Shown one piece after another: positions 11,882 to 24,868 of a DNA stretch of 64,000 nucleotides. The position numbers and the translations under genes were made by a program. The notes beneath the pieces were generated by a model. That model worked only from the letters and a program-made list of their open reading frames with translations, was not told where the DNA came from and searched no databases. How positions within the stretch are numbered: position 1 is the first letter of the stretch; each line of letters opens with the position of its first letter. The stretch comes from Aspidapion aeneum (lineage: Eukaryota; Arthropoda; Insecta; Coleoptera; Brentidae), in assembly GCA_963576565.1 (NCBI GenBank), contig OY755047.1:31347351-31411350 (forward strand), in the 5' to 3' direction.

Positions 11882-12087
11882 ATGTTTAGTGTTATTTGAA
11901 TGTTAAGTTTACTGTTAGGATTTTAATTTAAACAAATTTTACCACTATTTTATTACTTACTATTTAGAGAGATAAAGAAACTTGACTTGTGTAAACATTG
12001 TTATATGTAAAACACCAATAAATTTTTACTATTTACTATTTACTATTTTTATAAACATTTACTATCGAAGAAAAGGTTCAAATGTTA

Positions 12088-12930
12088 AAATGGTGTTTTG
12101 CAGGAACTCCTTTCGGGATGTAATAATTTTTTTGAGGGATATGAAGTATATGAGGACCGTGATGTTCCTTTCAAAACTACCATTTTGAACATAATTATCC
12201 ATTTTGATAAATTTGAGTGCGTTAAGATCTGCAGAAAATATAGCGAAAATGAAGAGGTGGATTAGGGTCCAAGACCCATATGGAACAAAGGCAACAGCCA
12301 GAAACTGCCATTTGTGCTCTGGCTGAAGTACTCCCTCCTTAGGACAATATGAAAATTTTGTAAGTAATATTTTATTGACTGACTTTCTCTCTAACTACTC
12401 AATGTGCACAATCTATCACTTATTTGCTAATGGGCAAAAGAAAATAAACATTTGACGGTAAATTTGTGAACACAATACCCTCAAAAATTAAGTGTTTCAT
12501 CAGAGGTCCTTGGAGATAATATGATCGGGCCATTTTTTATTAATGGAGCCGTTTATTTAAACTAAACCTTGCCGGATGTTGCTTTTTAACTAGTTTGGTT
12601 TCAGCAGGATAGGTGTCCGGCGCATTACGTTTTACCCGCCAGGGAATTTTTAGAAGAAACTTTTGCCTGACGAGTAATAAGTAGACGCAGTATTAGAAGA
12701 TGGCCCCCTAGATCGCCTGACCTGACTTTATGTGATTTTCTTATTTGGCTTTATGTCAAAAATAAGATATTAACAGTTGATCACATTTGAGCTCATAATT
12801 TAGCAAAACTTCAAATAAAAATTGAAGAGGGTTTTAATTTGATCACATCAGAGATGTTAGGCAATTTACGGCAGGGATTTTATAACTGTTTAGGCTATTG
12901 TTTAGCACAACAGGGTGGCAAGTTTTAGCA
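12088..12930 (+). pseudogene. Decayed Tc1/mariner (DDE) transposase
   Basis: Broken frames keep recognisable blocks: GDNMIGPFFINGAVY near 12511-12555, WFQQDRCPAHY at about 12595-12628 with the second catalytic Asp, and WPPRSPDLTLCDFLIW at about 12701-12750 with the third. Together they match the C-terminal half of the IS630/Tc1/mariner transposases common in insects. Several stops and frameshifts separate the blocks. The N-terminal helix-turn-helix is not seen. It sits just inside the inverted repeat at 13246-13371, which supports its being the element's own transposase. Confidence 0.7.
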
Positions 12931-13406
12931 TTAAATTTGATTAATTTGGTAGCTCTTGAAAGGACTTTGTAAGGTTTTCAAACTCACATATTCTTACTTT
13001 TTTTAAGCTGATTAATCAGCTATGCCGTGACAATAGCTGTGTAAAAAAAAATCAATTTTATTCCTAGGACATGGTAGCCTAATTTAACGCGATGTTTAGA
13101 GACAATAATAAATGAAAATTGGTACATTCCTCTTCGTAAATCTCCTAGTAAATGAATCATAGACTACACCCAAATCTAGGCAATTAAATATCTTTATCCC
13201 TACGAAAAACACTGCAATAAAATTCATTTGACGCAGATTATGGAACACGGGGGATCGAGAGCGATGAAGAGGGAAACTTGTTTCTATTTTTATCTAAACA
13301 CCTGCTAAATTAATTTTTCGCTTTCTAAGAAGAATCTTCATGGTGAGTATAGCTTTTACCCTAACGGTATATTTTCTTTAAACAATCCTAGCGGTTTTAA
13401 GCATGG

Positions 13407-13462
13407 TACAGATTTTTCCTTTCCACTGATTCCACCAGTGGAAAGGTAAAACCTGTATGTGT
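13407..13462. repeat. Short hairpin
   Basis: TTTCCACTG and CAGTGGAAA pair around an 8-base spacer. Pairing continues outward to GTACAGATT/CCTGTATGTGTAC. Its role is unknown. It lies just outside the mariner element's right arm. Confidence 0.5.
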
Positions 13463-15399
13463 ACTGACAAAAAGTTTTATTTAACATATCGTTTAAAGCG
13501 CGTCACCCTATATAAGTTTTCAACGTTCAAAATTCATGTCGTTCGGAATAACGGGTAATCCTGCACAATATTACTTCATTTTTAACTTTTTTGACTGTAC
13601 TTTAAAAAAAAAAACAATATAATATAGTATTTCTAGGATTTATTAACTTTAACTGACCAAAAGAAAAGCACTTTCTGTATCTACGCAGTTTTTTATATGA
13701 AAAGTTTAACTTTACAGACAGGTTTTTTAGGAAAGCTTTTTGATTTAAAAAAAGGATGAGAAAATAACGAAGAGACCGAAAAGTAAACTCTCTCCGGTCT
13801 TTTTTTGGTCAAGTTAGCCACGACTTATGTTGACCGGTTTTAAATTGTGTTTTTTTTTGTCAGTTTTGACAATTCTAACAAAAAAGTTTAAAACATAAAG
13901 CAAGAACATTAAAAATTAATTCAACTATTTCTGTTGTATTTATATAAAGTCGGTGGTGTTTTATGTAGGTTTAATAAAAAACTACGTACGATACACGACT
14001 GGAAACGGTCAACTACTATTCGGCGCGAGCGTTTAACAGTAGAGTATCATAACCTGCACCAAACCTAACCAAACCTAATCAAAACCAACAAAACCTAACC
14101 AAACTATTCGTAGCCTAACAAAAGGATAACCTGCGGCTCGCACTGTGAGTTCATTAGTATAAAAAACAATTAAAGGTTTCCTACGTTGCTAAAATGTAAG
14201 ACTATTTAGTTGCTTCGAGCTCCGCGCCCATAGGGATAGGTCGAGGGATAGGTACTATTTGGCGCGGATGATTCGGCGCAGGGGCACGGTTCGGCACGAA
14301 ATACCCCTGCGCAGGTGAGGTTGGGTTTGTTTTGGTTTGATTACCAACAAACATCAATTTAAAAAAAAATGCTTTTTTTGTAAAGTCATTGCCAGCAGCT
14401 AGAACGGTAAAGTACATTATTAGAAGTGCCTTAGTAGCACCGCGGTGGCACACCGGTCCTTATTAGGCCAGTAGACATAACTTTTAGTACAAAAAGGCAT
14501 TCACTTTTAAAGCAATGCATTTTTTAAAACTTTTTTGTACACACTTACTTTTAAAACAATGTATTTTATTCATTTTTTAGTACAAAAAACAGCATTTCTT
14601 TAAACTTTTTTTTACAAAAAAATCTGTACATTTAAAGCTAAATATTTTATTAATTTTTTTTGTACAAAAAACTTGTACTTTTATTGTATATGTTGTAAGG
14701 ATATTACGTCACATATTTACGAAAAGAAATATTTGATCCTTATAAGGATCTTTAATATTCCTTTTCATATCAGATGAGGATGTTTCTAAAGAATATGGAA
14801 CATTCCACACCAATTTAAAAACAAATAAAATCATTTACATTCATAAGCTTGACATTCTTCATTGTACTTTTAAAATGTTGACTAGTGTTTGCCATCAAGT
14901 GGTAAGGCCAGCATCAACTTATCAGAACTTTGCCTCATTCCAAATGTTATGAAAACATTTCTTCTGAATAATTTATTTTCACAGTAAAATACTTTAAAAA
15001 TGTTTTTTCAGTGTTATAATAATTTTGCAGTAAAACTTTTCAACTTTTAGTAAATTTAATAAAAAAGATAAAACTTTTTAACATTAATTAATTAAATGTA
15101 CTTTAAGAGTGCCTTCTTCGAAATGTTAGGATGTTTTTTTTGTGAATATTTTATTTTCACAATAAATTAATTGTTTTTTTTTATAGTAAAATTAAGTGCT
15201 TTTAATGTATCTGTTCAAATATATTTTTTTACTTTTTTTTTTAAGTAACAGACGTACTATAAACATTGTTATCAAGCAGTTGCCAGCAGTTGAAGTTCAA
15301 AATTAGTACAGTTCCGTCCAGTTGATATTTGTTGGGGTAGATTTTGTTACGATAGCCGATAGGTATGGGTGAGTTTTGTTTATGTTTGGTTAGGTTTGG
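13463..15399. other. AT-rich stretch without a gene
   Basis: There is a cluster of AACCTAACC-like words at 14060-14110, too irregular to be telomeric. Four loose ~65-bp units with TTTTTGTACAAAAAA lie at 14460-14700. No reading frame is convincing. Confidence 0.4.
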
Positions 15400-15587
15400 C
15401 AGTGGCGCATCCAGGAAAATGTCTTGGGGGGGGGGGGCCCGAGGCCTCTTGGAGGGGGCCCGAAGCCTCATGATGTCGAATTTTAAGCTATTTTTTGTGT
15501 TTTTTTTTCTGAAATATGTCGAAAATATGTAAAAAAATCTAAGGCTTGAGGGGGCCGGGCCCCGCCCCCCCCCCTGTGTGCGGCCAT
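15400..15587. mobile_element. hAT MITE with poly-G/poly-C interior
   Basis: It starts CAGTGGCGCATCC and ends GTGTGCGGCCAT. The flanks AGGTTTGG (15392-15399) and GGGTTTGG (15588-15595) fit an 8-bp duplication with one change. A reversed partial copy of the same family is at 20607-20751, sharing GCCTCATGATGTCGAATTTT. Confidence 0.65.
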
Positions 15588-15689
15588 GGGTTTGGTGTAG
15601 TTTGTATACTCGATAATACTGTTTAGCTAACTACAGTTCATACCATTATTTTTGAGACAACTTTTTAACATTTTTTTCGTTGGCCTATG

Positions 15690-15797
15690 CTATTTGTTAT
15701 GGTAAACAGCTGATAACTGTCAAAAAGTTATCTTAAAAATATTCTATTTGTTATGGTAAACAGCTGATAACCGTCAAAAAGTTATCTCAAAAATTAT
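15690..15797. repeat. 54-bp tandem duplication
   Basis: Two near-identical units contain TATTTGTTATGGTAAACAGC and GTCAAAAAGTTATCT. The period is 54 bp. Confidence 0.8.
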
Positions 15798-16010
15798 GAT
15801 ATGCAGTTTATTTAATAGTTATGTTATGTGTATTCACATTTTTATTTTATAAAACTTCTGAGAATATTAAATGTCACGTAGGCATTTAGAATACGCATCA
15901 AGCATCAAATACGTGCCCAGTAGGTACAGGGGTGGATATGTTGCTAAAATATGTCGATAAAATATCAACACTGCTGGACCATGTGCTTATCGAGGTGCTA
16001 AATATGACGG

Positions 16011-16390
16011 ATTTTATTTATTTATTCCACGGTATCTATAGCAAAAAGCCAATTACAGATACTTCCTTACAGTAAAAAAAAAAGATTCTATAAAATACGT
16101 CACTCACACTACACAAGATAAATATCAAACAAATCAAATTACAAAATTACTTATAATAACACTTATTCCTGCGCCCTTTTATTTCTATAATTTTAAAAAA
16201 ATTATTTTATGTAATATTATCAATATCAACACCTTGCATAAATTATAGATAAAAGTTCGTGGATAAGCTAAGTAAAACATATTATTTGACCTCAATCATA
16301 CTAATATAAATGTCATATTGGGAGGACCAGAAAACACTTCCATATTCCAGTATTGGCAATACAACACTGCTAGACACATGTCATGATGTA
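16011..16390 (-). pseudogene. Jockey-type LINE 3' relic
   Basis: On the minus strand, 16375-16281 reads VLPILEYGSVFWSSQYDIYI, a well-known C-terminal block of Jockey-group reverse transcriptases. It is followed by a stop, an AT-rich 3' region and a (TAAA)n tail at 16028-16011, typical of these LINEs' 3' ends. Only this small 3' piece remains. Confidence 0.65.
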
Positions 16391-18540
16391 ATCGCCGAAA
16401 TAAAAAAAACAAACTATATTTCAAAAACCCTCCAATATTTAATAGTCCGGGAATAGTTTTAGGGTAGGTAGGACATTAACATATCAAAAGTTACCATCCC
16501 TAGGGCTCCCGCTTCAGTGGCGGAGAGGGTCAAAAGTGCATTTTTTCGGTTACTTGCCTATATCTCGATTAGAGCGCGTTGTACAAAAAAAAATTAAACT
16601 AAAAACTAAAGAGAATTCAAATTCCTACAAAACGAGTATACTAACGTGACCTTAGAGTCTAATAGATTTTAAGATAGTGACAACTAAAAACCGTAAATTT
16701 TTGAAAAACACATTTTATTAGTTGTTTATCTAACACTTTTGTTTTTAAGTTAAGTAAAAAAAAGCGTGAAAAATGACAATGTGGTGTGTAATTTTATTTA
16801 TTTTTTTATTATTTATCTTTAAATATGTGATCATGAATTAAAAGTTACAGGCGTTTTAGTTTTAAGCTGATATTCCTGATTCTCTACAAAAATCTAGATA
16901 TTTGCTTTTACTATAACATTCTTCATCATCATCATTATGAGTGTTCGGTCAAGCTGTCGACATTAAGAGCACTACGACGGGGTAAATTAAAAACAATAAG
17001 TGTTATTTGGCAAGAAACTTAAGGAAAAATGTTCTCACTTACAATGGATGTATTATTATTATTAAGGGATATAACTTTATTGAGCCAGCAAAAAAATTGG
17101 ATACCTAGTCAATTATAGTCAAGTTTTTATAAGTTACGTATAATAAGAACAATTTTTAGATTAATTTATATCAATTAGCCTTCTAAAAGCTTTCTTAACA
17201 TATTGTATTTACTATACCTACAAATTTTAAAATCATATTGCTGATGCAATCCTGTACATAGTAATATTTAGATGAATGTGATGTGAAAATGTTTATTATT
17301 ATTATAAATATTTTGTTTTTCTTGCTTTATCTTCTTTATGATTGATTAAAAAGGACACACCCTTTAAAATTTTTCTCTGACAATTATAGCATAAATGGGA
17401 CAATGTAATGGACATCTTTTTGCAGCTACATTTGATGTTGCTGTGGTCAGTTAGGCATCTACAGACATCCCAACCCCATAGTTCTGGAGCTAGCTAATTT
17501 GCTAACCAAAGCTGTAGCTACTTGATAGTATGTTTTAAGTTATTGTTGTTTAATTTTTACTACAATTGGGAGATGCGATGAGCGAATGAGAGAGATGTGA
17601 AAATATTTTCAATGAATATAATTTTAATGATTTTGTTTATCTTGCTTTCTTGGGCTTCTGCTGCACATTTTTTTTAATTCAGTAGATTTAGATTTGCCTC
17701 TGATTTTATAAATAAAGGAAATGTTCAGGCATTTAGAGAACTTTCATTTGCCGGGAAGTTATATCATTTTATCAGGCATTCCTGTTAAGCAAGTTTTACT
17801 TCAGCATGCAAAAAGCGGGGATTGTAAAACAATTTAGCTGGTCTTTAGATTATAGGATAGTTTTGATAAAGCTTTATAAATCCTAGCTGACCCCTCCAAA
17901 GTGCCTCCGATGTTCAATCGCAATTAGTAAAAGCATGCAGGAACAATATTTGTTTTAGTACTAGCTGCTGTATTTCCTAGATGGAATATACATGGGTTTC
18001 TACTCCTTCCCTAACATGATTTATAAACAAAATATTGTGGACGGGTGGGGTATTTGCGACCAGGTTCCCGCAAAATCTATCTTCTACAATAATGGCTGCA
18101 TGGAGTTTGGATTTGCAGTGCTCACAATATCCTGTGATGTTTACAGCGTTGTGATTTTACTTTATTAAAGTTTTTATTTAGTAACTTTAGAAGGCAATCT
18201 CTGTTTTTGGAATTAGAAAGAAATTCCTGACTTACACTAATTTAGATTATCAAAAGTAAAACAAACTAATTTTTTCAAACGATTGCATCTTTTTTGTTTT
18301 GCTCAATAGCACTCATTTTTGTAATGTTATGGATATAACAGAACAGCAAGAATTGAAATGAATTAATTTAATTCTAAGAAAACAACAATGCAAAACTTGC
18401 CTTAATAATAGGTCTTGATGAATTTGACTAATCCATATTTCAAAGGTTGGTTAGGTCAGTTTATTCGGTTGGTTGGCAAGGTTGGTTTAGTAATTGAGGA
18501 TCTTCTCAGCCACAAAACTTTAAAAAGTAAAAAGACCTTA
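16391..18540. other. AT-rich stretch without a gene
   Basis: I see no convincing coding frame, inverted repeat or tandem array. It could be intronic or intergenic. Confidence 0.4.
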
Positions 18541-18711
18541 TCAGGGAACGTTCTTAAATTACGTAACGCAAAAACGCAAGATTTTCAAACTCCGCTCTCC
18601 CCTTTTCGTAACGCACTATCAAGAAAAAACATTAAAAATCATTGACTGTAACGCAATGCCAAACCCTTCCATTCTCGTCCCTTTGTGCATTACGTAATTT
18701 AAGCGAGGGTG
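18541..18711. repeat. Small inverted-repeat element
   Basis: AACGTTCTTAAATTACGTAACGC near the left and GCATTACGTAATTTAAGCG near the right are imperfect inverted ends around an interior that itself repeats GTAACGCA. It is likely a MITE. No clear target duplication was found. Confidence 0.5.
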
Positions 18712-19174
18712 GTCACTCAAAAACCACATCATAATTTGGTGATATTTTTCCAACAAAAACTGACTTAAATTATATTTTGAATAATACAAAAATAATAAGA
18801 TTTTGTTTTGTATTTGTAAAATTTGAGAAATCTGGTTAAAAATATCAAATTGCTGTATCTTTTAATATGTTATAGATAAATTAGTAAATTGATTGGCGTT
18901 TAAATTGATAAAAAGTGACGGTGTGTGAGGTAAGTGATAAACTTTTTACTTTTCTGTATGGCTCTAGCTTGGGGTTTGGGTGTTCTTTGACTTAATTAGG
19001 AAAGCTACCTTATTAAAAAAACATTGAATACAAATTTGATATTTGAAGGTCCTAAATTAGCAATCTCGTTTTATTTTCTATCTGTGCTTTTCAACCGCTA
19101 CGGCCTATACCGATCTCTTTTTTTTAATTTCATTTTCTCTCTCCAACATATTGCTGTTTGACATCCTAGATATT

Positions 19175-19427
19175 CGATGGTGTAGCGCACACATGTGTGC
19201 ATAATAGGTAGTTTTGAGAAAAAGAAGAAAAGGAAAGTTCATGAACATAGAAAAAAATAAAGATATAAAAAATTTGCTTTTAAATATATATATAAGTTAA
19301 TGTAGATATAAATTTCACTTAACACATTTATTCATAATAAAAGAATAAACCTTAAATAATTATTGTGTATTGCAGTTGTCATTTTTGCGAAAAAGTGCAC
19401 TTAGCACATTTGTGCGCTACACCATCG
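19175..19427. mobile_element. MITE with inverted ends
   Basis: The ends CGATGGTGTAGCGCACA and TGTGCGCTACACCATCG are exact inverted repeats and extend inward with ATGTGC. The interior is AT-rich and non-coding. The target duplication is unclear. Confidence 0.75.
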
Positions 19428-19619
19428 ATACAGCCTTAAGAACCCTATAATACTAAAGTATACTAAATCGGAATGCCCTCCCTCTTGTCTTCTGCTAGAA
19501 TTCCCTCCACGGTCACATATGGGACACTTATGACTAATTCGTGGTGAATCATTTACTACGTTTATACGACAACATTTTCAAACCGTCCTTATAGAAAAAG
19601 CGCTTTAATAGGCCCGTAT

Positions 19620-19740
19620 AAACATAGTAATTGGTCCACATCACGGAACTCTAACATAAACTGGAATGCTAATGACGTGGAAAGAAAATGACCGCTACAT
19701 GTACTTGACAGTTGGTGGATGTTAAATGGGTTGGTATTGC
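19620..19740. repeat. Dispersed repeat shared in inverse orientation with 23808-23935
   Basis: Shared landmarks are GGTCCACATCACGGAACT, ATAAACTGGAATGCTAAT, TGACCGCTA and GTGGATGTTAAATGG. The two copies lie about 4.1 kb apart in opposite orientation. The nature of the repeat is unknown. Confidence 0.6.
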
Positions 19741-20349
19741 CAAAATATCCCCAAATCGGCAACAACCTTTAGAAATTCCACAGGCTAAAAATTAAAAAAA
19801 GCTATGAAGGAAACATGGGACTGTTTAAAAATTATGTAAGAAAGATAGTCAGATTGAGGCGGTAAATCATTCATACAAAAATGTGCCCCTAACTGAATAA
19901 CAAAATGGCAAACCTGGGAGGTGTTATCGTGTTGGCTGTTTCTTAGCACTTTTGAAGACAACTTTAGTAACTAATATCCACTGTTCATATTTTATCGAAT
20001 ATCAAAATCTCGAACTCTTTATAATGAAATATGGAAAATTAAAATATTTAAAATCAAAATAGAAAAATTACAAAATATTGAAAATCGAAATATTGAAACT
20101 ACCACAACTACCCAACCAACCTAAATAAATAACATAACCAACCAACCTCACCAGCCAATTTAATCAAATCAACCAAACGAATTTTGAATATATTTTATCA
20201 GCCTTTAATTTTGCGATATTTTATTAGATATTTTAGTTTCGAGATTTAGATTATATGAGATTTTTATTATTCAAGATTTTAATTTTCGATAAAATGTATT
20301 TTAATATTTTAAATGTTTCCCAGTTTTAAGAAATGTGTACACTGAAGAG

Positions 20350-20606
20350 TATACTGCCGTCCTTAGTAAGACCCACCTATCTACGTTTGCACTTATTTCG
20401 AGAAAAGCGAGTTTAAAGTTTAAATGCTTGCTAAGGGTACATAGTAATATATTTTTTTTGTTTTTCAAAATAAAATACTTCCGAACAAAAATTTGGGTAT
20501 TTTTCTTAAACAACAGATGAAAGTAACCTATTTTAAGCCATTTTCGGTCATAACTCATTTTTGATTTTTTTGCAGATAGGTGGGTCTTACTAAGGACGGC
20601 AGTATA
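20350..20606. mobile_element. TA-flanked MITE inserted in a hAT fragment
   Basis: The ends ACTGCCGTCCTTAGTAAGAC and its inverse are about 30 bp long and essentially perfect. TATA-type flanks agree with Tc1/mariner-group insertion. On its right side lies hAT-family DNA (20607-20751). Confidence 0.75.
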
Positions 20607-20751
20607 AGCCTTAGATTTTTTTACATATTTTCCACATATTTCAGGAAAAAACACAAAAAATAGCTTAAAATTCGACATCATGAGGCTTTGACCCCCCCCC
20701 CCCCTCCAAGAGGCCTCGGGCCCCCAAGACATATTCCTGGGTGCGCCACTG
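20607..20751 (-). mobile_element. Partial hAT MITE, same family as 15400-15587
   Basis: Read on the minus strand it starts CAGTGGCGCACCC, includes poly-C and GCCTCATGATGTCGAATTTT, and is cut by the MITE at 20350-20606. Confidence 0.6.
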
Positions 20752-21031
20752 TCAAATGATATACTACTTTTTTTTTAATTTTTTTTTCCGGAAACTGTGT
20801 TACGAATTGGAATAATCTGGTTGCGAAACAGCTATTTTTGCCTTAAGTGAGAAATTAATGGTACAAGAATTTTTTTTACAGATTTTGTTAGTCAGGATGC
20901 TCTATATTATTAATCCGAGTGATGTCACTCTGGCACCCTTAAACATTTTTAAAAATCCAAGAAAGCGGCCATTTTAAAGTGAAAAAATTAAATAAAAAAA
21001 TATCTAAATCAAGCATAGGTGTGTGTGGTAC

Positions 21032-21292
21032 AATAGAGAATTATTAAAATAAATCAGGCTATAATAGTGCCAGGCACAATTTTGACACCTTCACATTCTA
21101 ATATCAGCTGTAATCTTTCAAACAGGAATAAATAGTGCCTTCTTTTATTAATTGAAAATAAACGACGAAAGTTTTAAATTCGACTTTGGTATGTCAATTT
21201 TGAAGGATCAACTGTCAGTTTTCAATGTGAATGTGTCAAAATGGTGCCTGGCACGATTATAGCCTGGCTGTATTTCAATAATTCTCTATTAT
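21032..21292. mobile_element. Inverted-repeat element with ~50-bp ends
   Basis: AATAGAGAATTATT...CAGGCTATAATAGTGCCAGGCAC is mirrored at 21240-21292 with few changes. No coding content. The presumed target duplication is not resolved. Confidence 0.7.
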
Positions 21293-21399
21293 TTCAGTCG
21301 GCCTTTGGTCGCCAGAATTGAAATTCGACACAATTTTTTCTGGGGGGTACCTCAACGGAGGGATAATGATTTTATGAAAAAAATCGACCTATTAACATA

Positions 21400-22700
21400 G
21401 GCAAGCGATACACCGATTCTAGGGTATTTGGGTCCGCTGAATTCAGTTAAAAGGAGTAATTTAAAGAAACAGGTGATAGCCGGGAATTTATGGTATTACG
21501 GTAGAACTGTTTATGTGGAGACTTAGCGAACAAATTTTAATTAAGTTATTTTTGATTTTGAAAGCTTTGCTTAACCCTATTTCAAAGCTTACCAGTGACT
21601 TCTGGTCATCAGCCACCATTTTGAAATATTCAAGATGGTGACCGTGGGCAAAAATTTAGAAAAGGAGCACATGCATGTGATACCTTACTTATAGGGTTCT
21701 TGGGTACGCTGAATTCAAATATTATGTTAAAAAAAGATTCAGGGTAATCTGGTTTATTGTATAAACAATAAAACTGTTTATATGGAGATTTAACGAACAA
21801 ACTTTATCAAATATTCTTAGAAAGTTTGACAGCTCTGCTCAACCCTATTATAAAACTAACCAATGACTTTTGGGCATCAGCTATCAGTTTAAAATATTTA
21901 AATATTCAAGATGGTGCCGTGAAAAAAATACAAAAGAAAAGCATATGCATGCGATACATCAATTATAGGGTTTTTGGATTCGCTGAATGCAGACCTTTTG
22001 TTAAAAGTAGATTTTATATATTCCGGACGAGTGGGGGTATTTTTGGGTTAAACCGTATGCGAAGTCTTAACGAAAATACTTTAATCATGATTTTTCTTAC
22101 AGATTTTGAGAGCTCTGCTCAACCCCATTATAAAAGTAGCTAATAACTTTTGGGATTATGGCGACCGTGGGAAAAAATTCAAAAAGAAGCATATGCAGAT
22201 TACTCCAAAATCTTTTTTTAACAACATATTTGGATTTAGCGAACCCAAAAACTCGCATGTGTATGCTTTCCTTTTGTTTTTTTTTTCTCAGACATCATCT
22301 TAAATATTTCAAAATGGTGGCTGATGACCAAAAGTCTTTGGATAGTTTTATAATACGGTTGAGCAGAGCGGTCAAAATCTGTAAAAAACCTTTGAAAAAA
22401 TTTGCTCGTCTCCATACAAACAGTTTTACTGTTTACCCCATAAATACCCCGCACGCCTTCAGATTACTCCAAAATCATTTTTTAACATCAAATTTGGATT
22501 TAGCGAACCCAAAAACCCTATAACTGATGTATCGCATGTGTATGCTTTCCTTTTGTTTTTTGTTCACGGTCGCCATTTTAAATATTTCAAAATGGTGGCT
22601 GATGCACAAAAGTCCTTAGTAAATTTTATAATAGGGTTAAGCAAAGCTGCCAAAATCTGCAAAAAAACTTGATTAAGGTTTGTTAGTTAAGTCTCATAAA
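21400..22700. repeat. Inverted array of ~260-bp repeat units
   Basis: Units marked by TATAGGGTTTTTGGATTCGC, GAACAAACTTTATC, GAGCTCTGCTCAACCC and ATTCAAGATGGTGACCGTG occur about three times in the plus orientation (21400-22190). They occur about twice in the minus orientation (22200-22700). The array is therefore a broad imperfect palindrome. The short frames within it are chance. Confidence 0.65.
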
Positions 22701-24350
22701 CATAAACAGACAGTTCTATCACGGATCTGTTAGGTGATCCGTGGTTCTATCCTAATAAAATAATCCCCCCCCCCGCTTTAAATTACTCGAAATTTTTTTA
22801 AACTGCAGATTTGGATTCAGCGGACCCTCTTCTTTATATTAAACCTGATAACTATCACTATATATGTATATGTATATCCCAGTAGCAGTCCAAGAGTGAA
22901 GGCTCGGGGGCCAGGCCCCCCTTTTTCCAAAGAATTTTCCAAGAATTATTCTGGTGTATTACACACCGGAAAAAAATTTGATTTTTTCTAACCACATGTT
23001 TTAAACATCTAAACTGCCCTAATTTTTGAAAGTCTGAGACCAGTCCTGTATATCCCCTGATAAAAATCCTGACTGACAGAGAGAGATTTAATAAAATTTA
23101 ATTAAAAAAACACAAAACTTGTGTAAACTAATGCCTGATTTACCTTGCAACTTATTACTGATTTACCCAGCAACATAAAGCACAATGGATACATTTGGTG
23201 CTTAGTGCATCTTACCATACTAAGCAGGAAGCAAAAAGACAGTCATTATGCAAGAATAAGGTTTGTCCATTGTGCAATATGTTGGGTACAATGATAGCCC
23301 TTAATGTACTAAGCACAACAGGGGTTCTGCATTAACCCAGCTTCAAAAATAACGCAACTTACCGGTGAAAGGAAAACAACGGCAAATCGTTGCGACTGTA
23401 AGAAGCAGACCACAACAAAACAGTTAATCATGTATAAATAAAAAGGCAATATTTGCTATTTGCTTTGAAAAAAATAACGCACTATTTAACAAATTAAACG
23501 AACTCGACCCGGTAGAACTTCGCAAAAATAATCTGGGAATTTTTGTGTTTGTTATCATTTCTGTCAATCTGTGTGCTGCTAGTAAAAAACCAAGTAAAAA
23601 ATTTTACTTACTTACATGCTGATTTTAAACCAATCTCAAAAGTTTAGAACTTGAATTTTTTACATAAAATATCAAATATTACAAAATGTTATACTACATG
23701 GCAAACATGAAAGTAATAAATAATATGGAAAACATATAATTTGTGGGTTATACAGGCAATACTTAAAATTTTAAAAAAAGTTAAGTTGATTTGATTGACG
23801 TGACTACGTTCTTTTAACATCCACCATTTAACCAATCTGTCACCTACATCTAGCGGTCATAATTGTAAGATTTCCTGGGGCCAATTAGCATTCCAGTTTA
23901 TGTTACAGTTCCGTGGTCCACATACAAAACGACTTATTCCGCCTTTGTTTCTCGGGTCTTCATAGCAACTTGTTAAAACACAAAAGTATAAAATCATAAA
24001 AGTTACCTTCGTTAATAAATAAAATAAAGAAACTTTTAAGTAATTAACACTCACCGTTATTGATATTTTGTAAATAAGTTGAAAACATGTTTATTCTGGC
24101 CACCTCCAGGGACACCGTTATTTTTAGACAGCAATAATAAAATTAAAACTGTTTTTAATTGGTATTAAAGCGCCCGACCCGTCGCACTCAGGAAAATTTT
24201 AGACAAAAACAGGTCAAAAGTATTTTGTATCTTATAATTTATAAAAAATTTATCCTTAGGTTTAAGTTCGGTTTGTAATTCAGAAAAGTGTATCAAATAT
24301 CATCATCATTATTTTCTGCCTAAGTTAAAAACTTAGTTTCTTTTTTAAAG
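22701..24350. other. AT-rich stretch; one dispersed-repeat copy
   Basis: It holds the reverse copy of the 19620-19740 repeat at 23808-23935 and a small imperfect inverted repeat at 23175-23310 (GCACAATGGAT / CCATTGTGC). No gene is recognised. Confidence 0.4.
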
Positions 24351-24353
24351 TAA

Positions 24354-24790
24354 CAAATAAATGGATCCATGACGGATCTGATACCAAGTAAACACCATGA
24401 TATATCACCTTTGGAACAGTTTTTTGTAAATATAAACGAAAGCTCCTAGAAAGTTTTTGGTAACACAAATTATTGAAAAACATGTGTTCTACCTCACTTC
24501 GAAAACCACATATTGATGCAATGCTCCGTTAAAAAGTTAGCATTTTTAAAAATTTTAATTGTCATTAGCATTAATGGATTTTGACCAAAATCTAATCAGC
24601 TCGTTACAGTTTCAAATACTATTTTCCGTAAAAATTTTAAAGAAATCGGTTAAACGGTTTAGGAGCTATAGTGTTGCGGACAGATATACACACACACACA
24701 CTAATAGACGTCACGACGAAATTACTAAGATACACCCAAATAACACATTTTCGGCGTTATCTCAACAAAAAAATTGCTGCGCGGGCCAGG
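24354..24790 (+). repeat. Dispersed repeat family B, copy 2
   Basis: It has the same start (GGATCCATGACGGATCTGAT), the same AATCGGTTAAACGGTTTAGG core and a CACA run, ending near ACCCAAATAACACATTTT. This copy is uninterrupted. Confidence 0.65.
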
Positions 24791-24868
24791 AAGTTAAAAT
24801 TGAATAAAATTATTTCCCAAAAAAAATGTTTTATACTCCTAAACTGTTTTTAGGGCCCACAGTCTTTT

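Larger units (their letters stand above)
10793..13371 (+). mobile_element. Mariner/Tc1-type element with long inverted repeats, split by a LINE
   Basis: Positions 10793-10904 and 13246-13371 are inverted copies, with landmarks ATACCGTTAG, GTAAAAGCTATACT and AAAAATTAATTTAGC. Between them lie a LINE 3' fragment (10994 to about 11990) and a decayed DDE transposase (12088-12930). The transposase lies just inside the right arm, as expected if the arms are the terminal repeats of that transposon and the LINE inserted later. The outermost ends and the TA duplication are not clear. Confidence 0.55.

Noticed and set aside
14060..14110. AACCTAACC-like words suggesting telomeric repeat
   Set aside because: They are irregular and do not form the (TTAGG)n insect telomere unit in tandem.
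20301..20732. 143-codon minus-strand frame
   Set aside because: It crosses a TA-flanked MITE and a hAT fragment, so it is a chance fusion of repeat sequence.
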